Positions 8,744-16,380 of a stretch of 64,000 bases of DNA are shown here, in pieces. The stretch comes from JALORV01 sp963769745 (GTDB taxonomy: Bacteria > Pseudomonadota > Gammaproteobacteria > Burkholderiales > Burkholderiaceae_F). Under the pieces are notes generated by a model. The model was given only the letters and a program-made list of their open reading frames with translations. It was not told the DNA's origin and did not search any database. The position numbers and the translations under genes were made by a program. Position 1 is the first letter of the stretch, and the number at the start of each line of letters is the position of its first letter. The DNA lies in assembly GCA_963769745.1 (NCBI GenBank), contig CAVYNB010000002.1:62001-126000 (forward strand), read 5' to 3'.

Positions 8744-9187
8744 GTGTCAAGTCGCATTCTCGTTCTCAATGGGCCGAACCTGAACCTGCTGGGAACTCGC
8801 GAACCCGCCATTTATGGCGGACGCACCCTGGCGCAGATCGAGTCCGAACTCTCCGACGTTGCGCGCAGATACGGGGCAGATATCGTTTTCTTCCAGAGCA
8901 ATCACGAAGGTGCACTGGTCGATCGAATCCACGTGGCGAGAACGGACGGAACGACCTTTCTGATCATCAACGCGGGCGCCTTCACTCACACGAGCATCGC
9001 CTTGCGGGATGCGCTGGCAGCCGTCGCGCTCCCCTTTATTGAGGTTCACCTGTCCAACGTGCACCGGCGCGAAGAGTTCCGTCATCGTTCTTACCTGGCG
9101 GATCTCGCTGTCGGATCGATCGTGGGCCTCGGCGCCGCGGGTTACCGCTACGCGCTCGAGTTCGCACTCGCGGAACGGGCCTCCTGA
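8744..9187 (+). CDS. aroQ: 3-dehydroquinate dehydratase, type II
   Basis: 147 aa, the normal type II length, forming dodecamers in this family. Converts 3-dehydroquinate to 3-dehydroshikimate. Starts with GTG at 8744 behind GGGAGGG. Conserved parts: LNGPNLNLLGTREP with the catalytic Tyr in IYGG (Y24), FFQSNHEGALVD, NAGAFTHTSIALRDA and IEVHLSNVHRREEFRHRSY (His and Arg). It is the first gene of the aroQ-accB-accC block and ends 6 bp before accB, an association common in Gammaproteobacteria. Confidence 0.96.
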   Translation: MSSRILVLNGPNLNLLGTREPAIYGGRTLAQIESELSDVARRYGADIVFFQSNHEGALVDRIHVARTDGTTFLIINAGAFTHTSIALRDALAAVALPFIEVHLSNVHRREEFRHRSYLADLAVGSIVGLGAAGYRYALEFALAERAS

Positions 9188-9193
9188 CCGGAA

Positions 9194-9658
9194 ATGAGCA
9201 TGGATCTCAGAAAGCTGAAGACCCTGATCGACTTGGTCGCGGAGTCGGGCATCGCCGAACTCGAAGTGACCGAGGGCGAAGACAAGGTGCGCATCGTCAA
9301 GACCGCGGCGGCCGTACCGGCGCCGGTGCAGGCACCGATGTCGGTCAGCACGACAGCCCAGGTTGCCCCGGCGCCGACCGGTGCAGCGCCCGGCACCGCG
9401 CCGACCGGCGCAGAAGAGCCCCCAGGCCATGTCGTCAAGTCGCCGATGGTCGGGACGTTCTATCGATCGCCGAGCCCGGGCGCACCGTCGTTCATCGAAC
9501 AAGGTGCCGTCGTTAAGCCCGGCGATACGCTGTGCATCATCGAGGCGATGAAACTGCTGAACGAGATCGAGGCCGAGGTCGGCGGAGTCGTGAAGAAGAT
9601 CCTCGTCGAGAACGGCCAGCCGGTGGAGTACGGGCAGCCACTGTTCATCATCGAGTAG
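9194..9658 (+). CDS. accB: Biotin carboxyl carrier protein of acetyl-CoA carboxylase
   Basis: 154 aa. N-terminal helix MDLRKLKTLIDLVAESGIAE, then a flexible Ala/Pro-rich linker (about 38-75) and a C-terminal biotinyl domain with the biotinylation site EAMKLLNEI (K120), all as in E. coli AccB. The carrier brings carboxybiotin from AccC to the AccA/AccD transferase to make malonyl-CoA. accC follows 115 bp downstream; that gap holds a short GC-rich stretch (about 9658-9675) able to pair imperfectly, but I see no clear promoter in it. Confidence 0.97.
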   Translation: MSMDLRKLKTLIDLVAESGIAELEVTEGEDKVRIVKTAAAVPAPVQAPMSVSTTAQVAPAPTGAAPGTAPTGAEEPPGHVVKSPMVGTFYRSPSPGAPSFIEQGAVVKPGDTLCIIEAMKLLNEIEAEVGGVVKKILVENGQPVEYGQPLFIIE

Positions 9659-9773
9659 TGGGGCGGTCCGCCCACCCGCCGCCATGCACACCTCGCACGA
9701 GATGGCAGTCCGGCCGCCGCCAGAGGCCGCGTGCGCTGCATCTTGCCGCGCCTGAACGAGCCCGCCGCACCTT

Positions 9774-11126
9774 ATGTTCAAGAAGATACTGATTGCCAAC
9801 CGCGGGGAGATCGCGCTGCGCATCCAGCGCGCCTGCCGCGAACTGGGCATTCGTACCGTGATGGTGCACTCGGAGGCAGATACCGACGCGAAGTACGTCA
9901 AGCTTGCCGATGAGTCCGTGTGTATCGGTCCGCCGCCTTCACGCGAGAGCTACCTGAATATCCCGGCGATCATCAGTGCCGCCGAGGTGACTGACGCTGA
10001 AGCCATCCATCCGGGCTACGGTTTCCTGTCCGAGAACGCCGATTTCGCCGAGCGCGTCGAAAAGAGCGGATTCGTCTTCATCGGGCCGCGCCCGGAGTCG
10101 ATCCGGCTGATGGGCGACAAGGTGTCGGCAAAGCAGGCAATGACGGCCGCCGGCGTACCGACGGTTCCGGGCTCGCAGGGCGCGTTGGCGGAAGAGCCGC
10201 GCGAAATTGTGCGCGCCGCACGTGCGGTCGGCTATCCGGTCATCATCAAGGCGGCCGGCGGCGGTGGCGGTCGCGGCATGCGCGTCGTGCACACCGAGGC
10301 CGCGCTGCTCAATGCCGTCACGATGACGCGCCAGGAAGCGCAGGCCGCGTTCGGCAATCCCGCCGTCTACATGGAAAAGTACCTCGAGACCCCGCGGCAC
10401 ATTGAAATTCAGGTACTCGCGGACCAGCACCGCAACGCGGTGTGGCTCGGCGAGCGTGACTGCTCGATGCAGCGTCGCCATCAGAAGGTCATCGAAGAGG
10501 CACCCGCACCCGGGATCAGCCGGCGCCTCGTCGACAAGATCGGCGATCGTTGCGTCGAAGCCTGCAAGAAGGTCAACTACCGCGGCGCCGGAACCTTCGA
10601 GTTCCTGTACCAGGACAACGAGTTCTACTTCATCGAGATGAACACTCGCGTCCAGGTCGAGCATCCGGTGACCGAGATGGTGACCGGCATCGACATCGTG
10701 CAGGAGCAGATCCGTATCGCCGCCGGCGAGAAACTGAGACTGCGCCAGCGTGACATCGTGCTCAAGGGTCATGCCATCGAGTGCCGCATCAATGCCGAGG
10801 ATCCGTTCAAGTTCACTCCGTCGCCCGGCCGCATTACCGGCTGGCATCCGCCGGGCGGCCCCGGCGTGCGCGTCGATTCGCACGCCTACAGCGGTTACTT
10901 CGTGCCGCCGAACTACGACTCGATGATCGGCAAGGTCATCTGTTACGGCGACACGCGCGACCAGGCGCTGGCTCGCATGCGCATCGCCCTGTCCGAGATG
11001 GTCGTCGAGGGCATCCTGACCAACATCCCGTTGCACCGCGAACTGCTGATGGACGAGAAGTTCGTCCTCGGCGGCACCAGCATTCACTACCTGGAAAAGC
11101 GCATCGCTGCGCGGCACAGTGTGTAG
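9774..11126 (+). CDS. accC: Biotin carboxylase subunit of acetyl-CoA carboxylase
   Basis: 450 aa, full family length. N-terminal domain KKILIANRGEIALRIQRACR, the Gly-rich ATP lid KAAGGGGGRGMRVV, the catalytic segment EFLYQDNEFYFIEMNTRVQVEHPVTE split by domain, and GHAIECRINAEDP. Carboxylates biotin on AccB with ATP and bicarbonate. Ends 6 bp before prmA, which is likely cotranscribed. Confidence 0.97.
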   Translation: MFKKILIANRGEIALRIQRACRELGIRTVMVHSEADTDAKYVKLADESVCIGPPPSRESYLNIPAIISAAEVTDAEAIHPGYGFLSENADFAERVEKSGFVFIGPRPESIRLMGDKVSAKQAMTAAGVPTVPGSQGALAEEPREIVRAARAVGYPVIIKAAGGGGGRGMRVVHTEAALLNAVTMTRQEAQAAFGNPAVYMEKYLETPRHIEIQVLADQHRNAVWLGERDCSMQRRHQKVIEEAPAPGISRRLVDKIGDRCVEACKKVNYRGAGTFEFLYQDNEFYFIEMNTRVQVEHPVTEMVTGIDIVQEQIRIAAGEKLRLRQRDIVLKGHAIECRINAEDPFKFTPSPGRITGWHPPGGPGVRVDSHAYSGYFVPPNYDSMIGKVICYGDTRDQALARMRIALSEMVVEGILTNIPLHRELLMDEKFVLGGTSIHYLEKRIAARHSV

Positions 11127-11132
11127 TCGGGC

Positions 11133-12110
11133 GTGCTGCTCGAAGTCACTTTGCTCGCCGACGAAGACAGTGCCGAGACGCTGGCCGATGCCTTGCTCGG
11201 GGCGGGCGCACTTTCGGTTGCGATCGAGGATGCTGATGCGGCATCGGACCTCGAATCTCCACTCTTCGGCGAGCCCGGACTCGAACCCGCACGCCAGGCG
11301 TGGCAGCACAGCCGGCTCCGCATCCTCCTCGACGGCGATCAGCAGGCGAGTGAGCGCCTGATCGCGGCGGCGGCCGCCGCCATTGGGATCGCGGCCGAAT
11401 TGCCGATTGAATCCTGTACAGCGGTAGCGGATGCCGACTGGGTCAGCGCATCGCAGGCCCAGTTTCCGCCTACCCGCATCAGCGAGCGTTTGTGGATCGT
11501 GCCGTCGTGGCACGAGATTCCCGACGCCTCGGCTGTCGTTGTTCGACTCGATCCGGGCGTCGCCTTCGGTACCGGCACGCACCCGACGACGCAGCTGTGC
11601 CTTGCGTGGCTCGACCAGCATGTCACCGCGGGCGCGAGCGTGCTCGACTACGGCTGCGGTTCCGGCATCCTGGCGATCACCGCCGGCAAGCTGGGCGCAG
11701 GCACCATCGTGGGCGTGGATGTCGATGAGCAGGCACTGGCGGCGGCGCGCGCCAACACAGCCGTCAATGCGGTTACTGCACGCTACACTGGCCCCGCAGG
11801 TCTCGCACCGGGTGTGTTCGACATCGTCGTGGCCAACATTCTCTCGAATCCTTTGAAGCTGCTTGCACCGGCTTTGCTCGCGCGCGTCGCTCCCGGCGGC
11901 GCGCTGGTGCTGTCCGGTGTCCTCGAGCGCCAGGCGGACGAAGTGATTGCGGCGTATCGCGAGGCGGACGCCGCCGTAGCCCTGCGCGTATGGCGGGCTG
12001 ATGACGGCTGGGTGTGCCTCGCCGGAGGGCGCAACGGCATGACTCATCGGGCTTTGCGTCGCCTCACGGTCCGGCAACTTCGGTCGACCGCGCGCCGCGG
12101 TCGAGACTGA
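11133..12110 (+). CDS. prmA: Ribosomal protein L11 methyltransferase
   Basis: 325 aa, GTG start. Class I SAM methyltransferase that trimethylates ribosomal protein L11. Seen: DPGVAFGTGTHPTTQLCL (L11-recognition and SAM entry), VLDYGCGSGILAI (SAM motif I), GVDVDEQAL (motif II) and VVANILSNPLKLL (catalytic NILxxPL-type motif). The last roughly 25 residues, rich in Arg, extend past the usual end (GWVCLAG). This tail may be genuine or could mark an unnoticed indel near the 3' end; I cannot decide. It sits between accC and a DUF3426 gene. Confidence 0.94.
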   Translation: MLLEVTLLADEDSAETLADALLGAGALSVAIEDADAASDLESPLFGEPGLEPARQAWQHSRLRILLDGDQQASERLIAAAAAAIGIAAELPIESCTAVADADWVSASQAQFPPTRISERLWIVPSWHEIPDASAVVVRLDPGVAFGTGTHPTTQLCLAWLDQHVTAGASVLDYGCGSGILAITAGKLGAGTIVGVDVDEQALAAARANTAVNAVTARYTGPAGLAPGVFDIVVANILSNPLKLLAPALLARVAPGGALVLSGVLERQADEVIAAYREADAAVALRVWRADDGWVCLAGGRNGMTHRALRRLTVRQLRSTARRGRD

Positions 12111-12113
12111 CCG

Positions 12114-13253
12114 ATGGCGCTCGCAACCAAATGCCCTCAATGCGGCGCGATGTTTCGCGTTGTCGCCGATCAGCTCAAGCTGCGCGGCGGCCTCGTGCGT
12201 TGCGGACAGTGCCGGACCGTGTTCGACGCCATCGGCAGCCTGGCTTATGTCGAAGATGCTGCCCTGACGGCGTCACGCCCGGTAGCAGAGTCGACGCGAG
12301 ATCCGGACGACAACGCGGCTGCCGAGCGCAGCGGCCCGAAGACAACAACGGCCACGCCAGCACCCGCGCCAGTCGTCGAGCGCGCTCGGCCGGCGCCCGA
12401 ACGCAGGCGCGATCCGTCGGATCGCAAGCGCAAAGCGCTCGGCCCGGCAACGACGCTGCGCATCGCGCCTGGGCTCGCCCCGGTCGCGACCGTGTCAAGG
12501 GAGCTGCCGCCGTCACCGCCTCCGGCGGCTGACCGTCGCACCACGAGACTGATCACGACAGAGGAACTGGCCGCAACGGAATCCGGCGTGCCGACGCTGC
12601 TCGCGCCCGGACCCCTGACCGATGCCGGCAGTGACCCGACCCGGGCCTTGCTTGAAGGCATCGAGGTCATCGAGGTTTCGCCGCTGCCCGAGCCCGCCGC
12701 AGTTGCGGCCGCCGCGCCGCAGGAAGAGCCGGAATTCATACGCGCGGCAGAGCGCGCACCCCGACGCGGATTCTCGATCGTCTTCACCGGAGGCTCGCTG
12801 CTGTTGCTGTTGCTTGCCGTCGCGCAACTGGCCGTCTCCTTCCGGTCGGATGTACTCACGCGATGGCCGGAGGCTCGCCCGGCGCTTTCCCAGCTGTGCG
12901 ATGTATTCGGCTGCACGCTCGGTTGGCCGACGCAGCCGGATCAACTGGCCGTCATCGGCAGTGAACTGCAATCCATTGCGGGAACGGACGTGCTGGAACT
13001 TACGGCCGTCATCCGCAATCGTGCCGCCTATACGCAGGCGCTGCCGGCACTGGAGGTCACGTTGAGCGACACGCAGAACCGCCCGGTGGCGCGCAAGATC
13101 TTCAGTCCCGCGGACTACCTCGCGGCCGCCGGCGAACCGCGCACGCGCATCGACGATGGTTTGGCTGCCGGCGCGGACATGACGATTCGACTCCACTTCG
13201 AGACCCGCGGACTGCAGGCTGCGGGCTTCCTCGTCTACCCCTTCTATATATAG
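12114..13253 (+). CDS. Zinc-ribbon and DUF3426 domain membrane protein
   Basis: 379 aa. An N-terminal MJ0042-type zinc ribbon has four Cys (KCPQCGAMFRV and VRCGQCRTVFDA). A long Ala/Pro/Arg-rich, probably disordered region covers about 50-215. One transmembrane helix lies at about 219-244 (IVFTGGSLLLLLLAVAQLAV). The C-terminal DUF3426 region includes CDVFGCTLGWP and DVLELTAVIRNRAAY. The ribbon would be cytoplasmic and the C-terminus periplasmic. Function is not established for this family. It starts 3 bp after prmA, a neighbourhood typical of proteobacteria. Confidence 0.88.
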   Translation: MALATKCPQCGAMFRVVADQLKLRGGLVRCGQCRTVFDAIGSLAYVEDAALTASRPVAESTRDPDDNAAAERSGPKTTTATPAPAPVVERARPAPERRRDPSDRKRKALGPATTLRIAPGLAPVATVSRELPPSPPPAADRRTTRLITTEELAATESGVPTLLAPGPLTDAGSDPTRALLEGIEVIEVSPLPEPAAVAAAAPQEEPEFIRAAERAPRRGFSIVFTGGSLLLLLLAVAQLAVSFRSDVLTRWPEARPALSQLCDVFGCTLGWPTQPDQLAVIGSELQSIAGTDVLELTAVIRNRAAYTQALPALEVTLSDTQNRPVARKIFSPADYLAAAGEPRTRIDDGLAAGADMTIRLHFETRGLQAAGFLVYPFYI

Positions 13254-13324
13254 AGCCCCGATCAAGCACGCCCGACGCCCGCAGGCGCGCCCGCGGGCGC
13301 CCGACCCACTGGACTTCGCCTCAC

Positions 13325-14260
13325 ATGCGCACGCTCATTTGCGGTTCGATCGCCTACGACACGGTCATGGTGTTCCAGGGCCGATTCGCCGACCATATCC
13401 TCCCGGACCAGGTCCACATCCTGAACGTCTCCTTTCTGGTCCCCGAGATGAAGCGGGAGTTCGGCGGCTGCGCCGGCAACATCGCCTACAGCCTCAAGTG
13501 CCTCGGCGGTGAGCCGCTGCCGATGGCCACCGTCGGTGAGGATGCCGGCCCGTACCTCGACCGGCTCGACGCACTCGCGATCGATCGCCGCTACGTCGCG
13601 CAGGTGCCCGGCAGTTATACGGCGCAGGCGTTCATCACGACCGATCTCAATGACAATCAGCTGACTGCGTTTCATCCGGGAGCGATGGGCCAATCGCACC
13701 TGAATGCCGTCCCGGCTGACGACGCCATCGAACTGGGGATCATCGCGCCGGACGGGCGCGACGGCATGCAGCAGCATGCACAGCAGTTCGCGGAACACGG
13801 CATCCCGTTCATCTTCGACCTCGGACAGGCAATGCCGCTCTTCAACGGCGAGGAACTGCTCTGGTTCATCGCCCGCGCAACTTATGTGACGCTGAACGAC
13901 TACGAAGCCCGCGTCGTGGTCGAGCGCACACGACTGTCCCTGCCGGAGCTGGCGCAGCGCGTGAAGGCACTGGTGGTGACGCGCGGCGCCGAGGGCTCGG
14001 AAATCTTCCTCGGTGGCACCTCGCTGCGCGTGCCGGTCGCGAGCGCGCGCCGCATCGTCGATCCGATCGGCTGTGGCGACGCCTATCGCGGCGGTTTGCT
14101 CTATGGCATTGCCAAGGGTCTGGACTGGGAAACCACCGGCCGGCTTGCCGCCGTGCTCGGTGCGATCAAGATCGAGGCCAGCGGCGCGCAGAACTATGTT
14201 GCCGATCGCCAGGCGATCGCTGATCGCTTCAGCGAGGCGTTCGGCTATCGGCCCTGGTGA
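13325..14260 (+). CDS. PfkB-family carbohydrate/nucleoside kinase
   Basis: 311 aa. Ribokinase-fold kinase: begins MRTLICGSIAYDTVMVFQGR, has the substrate-binding GGCAGNIAYSLKCLG and the second PfkB signature DPIGCGDAYRGGLLYGIAKG. The catalytic Asp is in GCGDAYR, where the usual GAGD is replaced by GCGD. The overall look is close to adenosine-kinase-like members of the family, but the substrate cannot be assigned. Preceded by a 71-bp gap after the DUF3426 gene, and convergent with yggT. Confidence 0.87.
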   Translation: MRTLICGSIAYDTVMVFQGRFADHILPDQVHILNVSFLVPEMKREFGGCAGNIAYSLKCLGGEPLPMATVGEDAGPYLDRLDALAIDRRYVAQVPGSYTAQAFITTDLNDNQLTAFHPGAMGQSHLNAVPADDAIELGIIAPDGRDGMQQHAQQFAEHGIPFIFDLGQAMPLFNGEELLWFIARATYVTLNDYEARVVVERTRLSLPELAQRVKALVVTRGAEGSEIFLGGTSLRVPVASARRIVDPIGCGDAYRGGLLYGIAKGLDWETTGRLAAVLGAIKIEASGAQNYVADRQAIADRFSEAFGYRPW

Positions 14261-14326
14261 GGCCCCGCCGGGCGGCGCAGGCCGCAAGCGTCCGCCCGGG
14301 TCGTGTTGCGCATCCGGTGCCGAGAG

Positions 14327-14866
14327 CTAGATGACGATGCGGCTGATGATCATCTGCAGCAGGTAGACAATGATCAGCAGGGCCATCGGCGACAGGTCGA
14401 TGCCGCCGATGGCCGGCAGGATGCGCTGGATCGGCTCGAGCAGCGGCCGCAGCAACATCGACAGCGCCGGGGCGACCGGGGCGAGCGGGTTCACCCAGCT
14501 GATCACCACGTAGATCAGCGTGACCCAGATGACCAGAGTCAGGGCCCAGTGGAGCAACTGTCGCACCGATTCGACCAGCACCAGGTCCCAGGCGATCGAC
14601 AAACCTGAGACCGCCACCTTGACCGCGACAATGACGACGGTCACGACCAGCGCAGCCAACAAAGCCGACCATTCGACGCGGCCGCGCGACGGAATCACTC
14701 GCGACAGTGGCTTCACCAGCCAGTCGGTCAAGGCGCGAGCAAAGTGCGCCAGCGGGTTGCGCGCCGGCATGCCGATCGCTGCGGCCCACGCGCGCAGCAA
14801 CAGCAGGCCGACCAGCAGCGAACCCAGGATATCCAGCAGCGCACGTGCGACGTCGACGAAAAGCAT
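14327..14866 (-). CDS. YggT-family integral membrane protein
   Basis: 179 aa from ATG at 14866 (MLFVDVARALLDILGSL). Two YGGT repeats are visible: an N-terminal pair of helices with NPLAHFARALTDWLVKPLSRVIPS and a C-terminal pair with VNPLAPVAPALSMLLRPLLEPIQRILP. YggT proteins are inner-membrane proteins linked loosely to cell shape, osmotic stress or secretion; the mechanism is unknown. A longer frame upstream (to 14947) would overlap the terminator region, so I prefer the internal start. Confidence 0.85.
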   Translation of the reverse strand: MLFVDVARALLDILGSLLVGLLLLRAWAAAIGMPARNPLAHFARALTDWLVKPLSRVIPSRGRVEWSALLAALVVTVVIVAVKVAVSGLSIAWDLVLVESVRQLLHWALTLVIWVTLIYVVISWVNPLAPVAPALSMLLRPLLEPIQRILPAIGGIDLSPMALLIIVYLLQMIISRIVI

Positions 14867-14944
14867 GGGCAGTGCGATCAGAGGGGAGTCGGCATTGTAG
14901 CGGCGGCTGCCGCGGCGCTTCCGTAGTACAGCTGGCGTCGCGGG

Positions 14945-14974
14945 CAAAAAAACGGGCGCGAAAATTCGCGCCCG
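14945..14974 (-). terminator. Rho-independent terminator of the histone-like gene
   Basis: Perfect inverted repeat 14953-14974 (CGGGCGCGAA with a short loop) followed on the minus strand by a run of seven T (complement of 14946-14952). It lies 20 bp past the stop of the 164-aa lysine-rich gene and upstream of yggT. Confidence 0.9.
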
Positions 14975-14993
14975 ATTTCAGTACTGCAAAAAC

Positions 14994-15488
14994 CTACGGA
15001 CGGCTGCCGGTCGGGAACGGCCAGGCCGCGGCGGGATTCAGCGCGGTCTTTGCGCCCGGCGCTGCCGCCGTCGACGGCGCGGCGGGTGCCGGTGCGGGAG
15101 CTGCCATCGGCTTGGCCGCAGGCTTCGGAGCAACCGCCGCCTTCACAGCCGTCACCGCCTTCGCAACTTTCGCCTTGACCTTCGCAACGGCCTTTTTCAC
15201 CTTGACCTTTGCAACCGCCTTTTTCACCTTCTTGACGGCACGCTTGGCCTTGGCTTTGGTCGCGACCTTTTTTACTGCACGTTTGGCCTTGGCCTTCTTT
15301 ACCGCACGCTTGGCTTTCGTCTTCTTTACAGCCCGCTTGACTTTAGCCTTGGTCGCGGCCTTCTTGACGGCGCGCTTGACCTTGGCTTTCTTGACCGCCT
15401 TCTTGCCTTTCTTGACGGCTTTTTTTGCCTTCGCCTTGGTCGCGGCCTTCTTTACAGCACGCTTCCTGGCAGCTTTCTTCGTTGCCAT
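14994..15488 (-). CDS. Histone H1-like lysine/alanine-rich DNA-binding protein
   Basis: 164 aa. About residues 1-115 are almost only Lys, Ala, Val and Arg in repeats of the type KAKRAVKK, then an Ala/Pro-rich tail ends in PTGSRP. Composition matches bacterial H1-like proteins (Bordetella BpH1/AlgP type, chlamydial Hc2) that bind DNA without sequence specificity and compact the nucleoid. The ATG is behind AGGAGA (spacing 6). It has its own terminator (14945-14974) and lies downstream of a second, smaller Lys-rich gene. Repeat length commonly varies between strains in this family. The role in this organism is inferred from composition only. Confidence 0.85.
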   Translation of the reverse strand: MATKKAARKRAVKKAATKAKAKKAVKKGKKAVKKAKVKRAVKKAATKAKVKRAVKKTKAKRAVKKAKAKRAVKKVATKAKAKRAVKKVKKAVAKVKVKKAVAKVKAKVAKAVTAVKAAVAPKPAAKPMAAPAPAPAAPSTAAAPGAKTALNPAAAWPFPTGSRP

Positions 15489-15583
15489 GTCAGTCTCCTG
15501 AAAGAGAATGGCGTGAAGTGCCTAGCGACAACGCATTCCGGTCCGAGCGCGAATCGATGCCTCGAACGCGGGCTGGAATGCCA

Positions 15584-15609
15584 CACCGGCTGCCCGAAGG
15601 CAGCCGGTG
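15584..15609. terminator. Perfect hairpin between the two histone-like genes
   Basis: Perfect 11-bp inverted repeat (caccggctgcc, loop cgaa, mirror arm). It lies 28 bp beyond the stop of the 45-aa gene. No T-run follows on either strand, so it may be an mRNA 3'-end stabiliser or a weak terminator rather than a canonical one. Confidence 0.5.
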
Positions 15610-15636
15610 AGCGCTACGCAGATTCCGCGATGACTA

Positions 15637-15774
15637 CTAGACCTTCTTAGCAGCCTTCTTGGCCTTCTTCGCGGACTTCTTGGCAGCTTTCTTTACGGTC
15701 TTCTTCGCAGCCTTCTTGGCGGGCTTCTTCGTGGCTTTCTTCGCGGACTTCTTGGCGGCTTTCTTCGTGGCCAT
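15637..15774 (-). CDS. Small (45 aa) lysine-rich histone-like protein
   Basis: The ORF runs from ATG at 15774 to TAG at 15637-15639. It begins MATKKAAKKSAKKATKKPAK and continues in the same way, ending KKAKKAAKKV. It is made of K-K-A/S/T/P repeats and has about 50% Lys. A strong ribosome site AAGGAGATA sits 7 bp upstream. It shares the MATKKAA start with the 164-aa gene below it, which suggests a duplicated and resized pair. Likely a nucleoid-associated or RNA-binding basic peptide; this is inference from composition. A leader hairpin with terminator features precedes it. Confidence 0.8.
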   Translation of the reverse strand: MATKKAAKKSAKKATKKPAKKAAKKTVKKAAKKSAKKAKKAAKKV

Positions 15775-15810
15775 GATGAGTATCTCCTTAATGAATCAAC
15801 GTTGAGGTTT

Positions 15811-15847
15811 CAAAGAAGAAAACCCGCTGCGCGGCGTGAGCCGCCAG
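15811..15847 (-). terminator. Terminator-like hairpin in front of the small histone-like gene
   Basis: On the minus strand CTGGCGGC-TCAC-GCCGCGCAG (15827-15847) is followed by CGGG and a T-rich tract TTTTCTTCTTT (15811-15822). It ends about 37 nt before the ATG at 15774. It either ends a short upstream transcript or acts as an attenuator in the leader. Confidence 0.5.
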
Positions 15848-16012
15848 TCGGGCTATTCATCGGCGCACGCAGATGCTCTGTCGCCGCGACACCCCCAGAA
15901 ATGCGTTTGGTCCGCATATCCGAGTTGAGCGCGGAACGTGCAGCGCACTGACCGCTGACGCTGATGAATTCGGCACGGCGCGCACGGGGCCGACTCACGG
16001 AACGTGCGCGCA

Positions 16013-16040
16013 AGAAAAACGCCGGAACAGGTCCGGCGTT
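16013..16040 (-). terminator. Rho-independent terminator
   Basis: Perfect 9-bp inverted repeat AACGCCGGA / TCCGGCGTT (16018-16026 and 16032-16040) with a 5-nt loop, followed on the minus strand by a T-run (complement of 16015-16019). It lies about 340 bp past the nrdB stop, too far to be an obvious nrdB terminator, so it may end a separate transcript. Confidence 0.8.
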
Positions 16041-16252
16041 CGGTAGAGGGGCGACAAGCAGGAAAGGCTTGTTGCAGGACAGGGTCGGTTTTGCAGCGGG
16101 AACGATCCCCCAAGACATCGGGGTCTCGTTGTGCTTTGGAGCGTGGTCCTCTGCGTTTACTCGTCGACTGTGACTGTCTGTGGTCAATTCAGTGTTTGAT
16201 CGATGTCTGCTTGATTGCCAAGTGCCAACATCAATCGAGCTACCAATTAACG
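16013..16252 (-). ncRNA. Candidate small RNA (about 240 nt)
   Basis: Between nrdB and the histone-like genes lies a 598-bp stretch (15783-16380) with no convincing ORF. On the minus strand it has a possible promoter (16259-16287), then several local hairpins (CCCC...GGGG near 16108-16123, ACAAGC...GCTTGT near 16055-16073), then a clear Rho-independent terminator (16013-16040). I infer an untranslated RNA between these. It does not resemble any RNA family I can name. The remainder, 15850-16010, shows nothing I can assign. Confidence 0.35.
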
Positions 16253-16258
16253 GTTCGC

Positions 16259-16287
16259 TTTTTACTCGCAATCGAAATCGATCGCAA
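16259..16287 (-). promoter_or_regulatory. Possible sigma-70 promoter of the candidate small RNA
   Basis: Minus strand: -35 TTGCGA (16282-16287), 17-bp spacer, -10 TAAAAA (16259-16264), in a locally AT-rich stretch of an otherwise GC-rich region. The match is moderate. Confidence 0.35.
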
Positions 16288-16380
16288 GAATTTTCTGCAT
16301 CGATGAACGAATTGTGTGTGATTTGACCCACTTCTTTTTCGTTCGCGTGTTGCTTCAACTCATCGCGATCATCGTTGTGA

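Noticed and set aside
9939..12140. 733-codon minus-strand open frame opposite accC/prmA
   Set aside because: Antisense shadow of two well-supported genes, with no motifs.
15641..15774. The AAG-rich stretch as a simple repeat or CRISPR-like array
   Set aside because: The repeats are codons of a lysine-rich ORF with a good ribosome site; there are no spacers.
15810..16358. 182-codon minus-strand open frame in the gap after nrdB
   Set aside because: Composition is not protein-like, no ribosome site, and a strong terminator lies in the middle of it.
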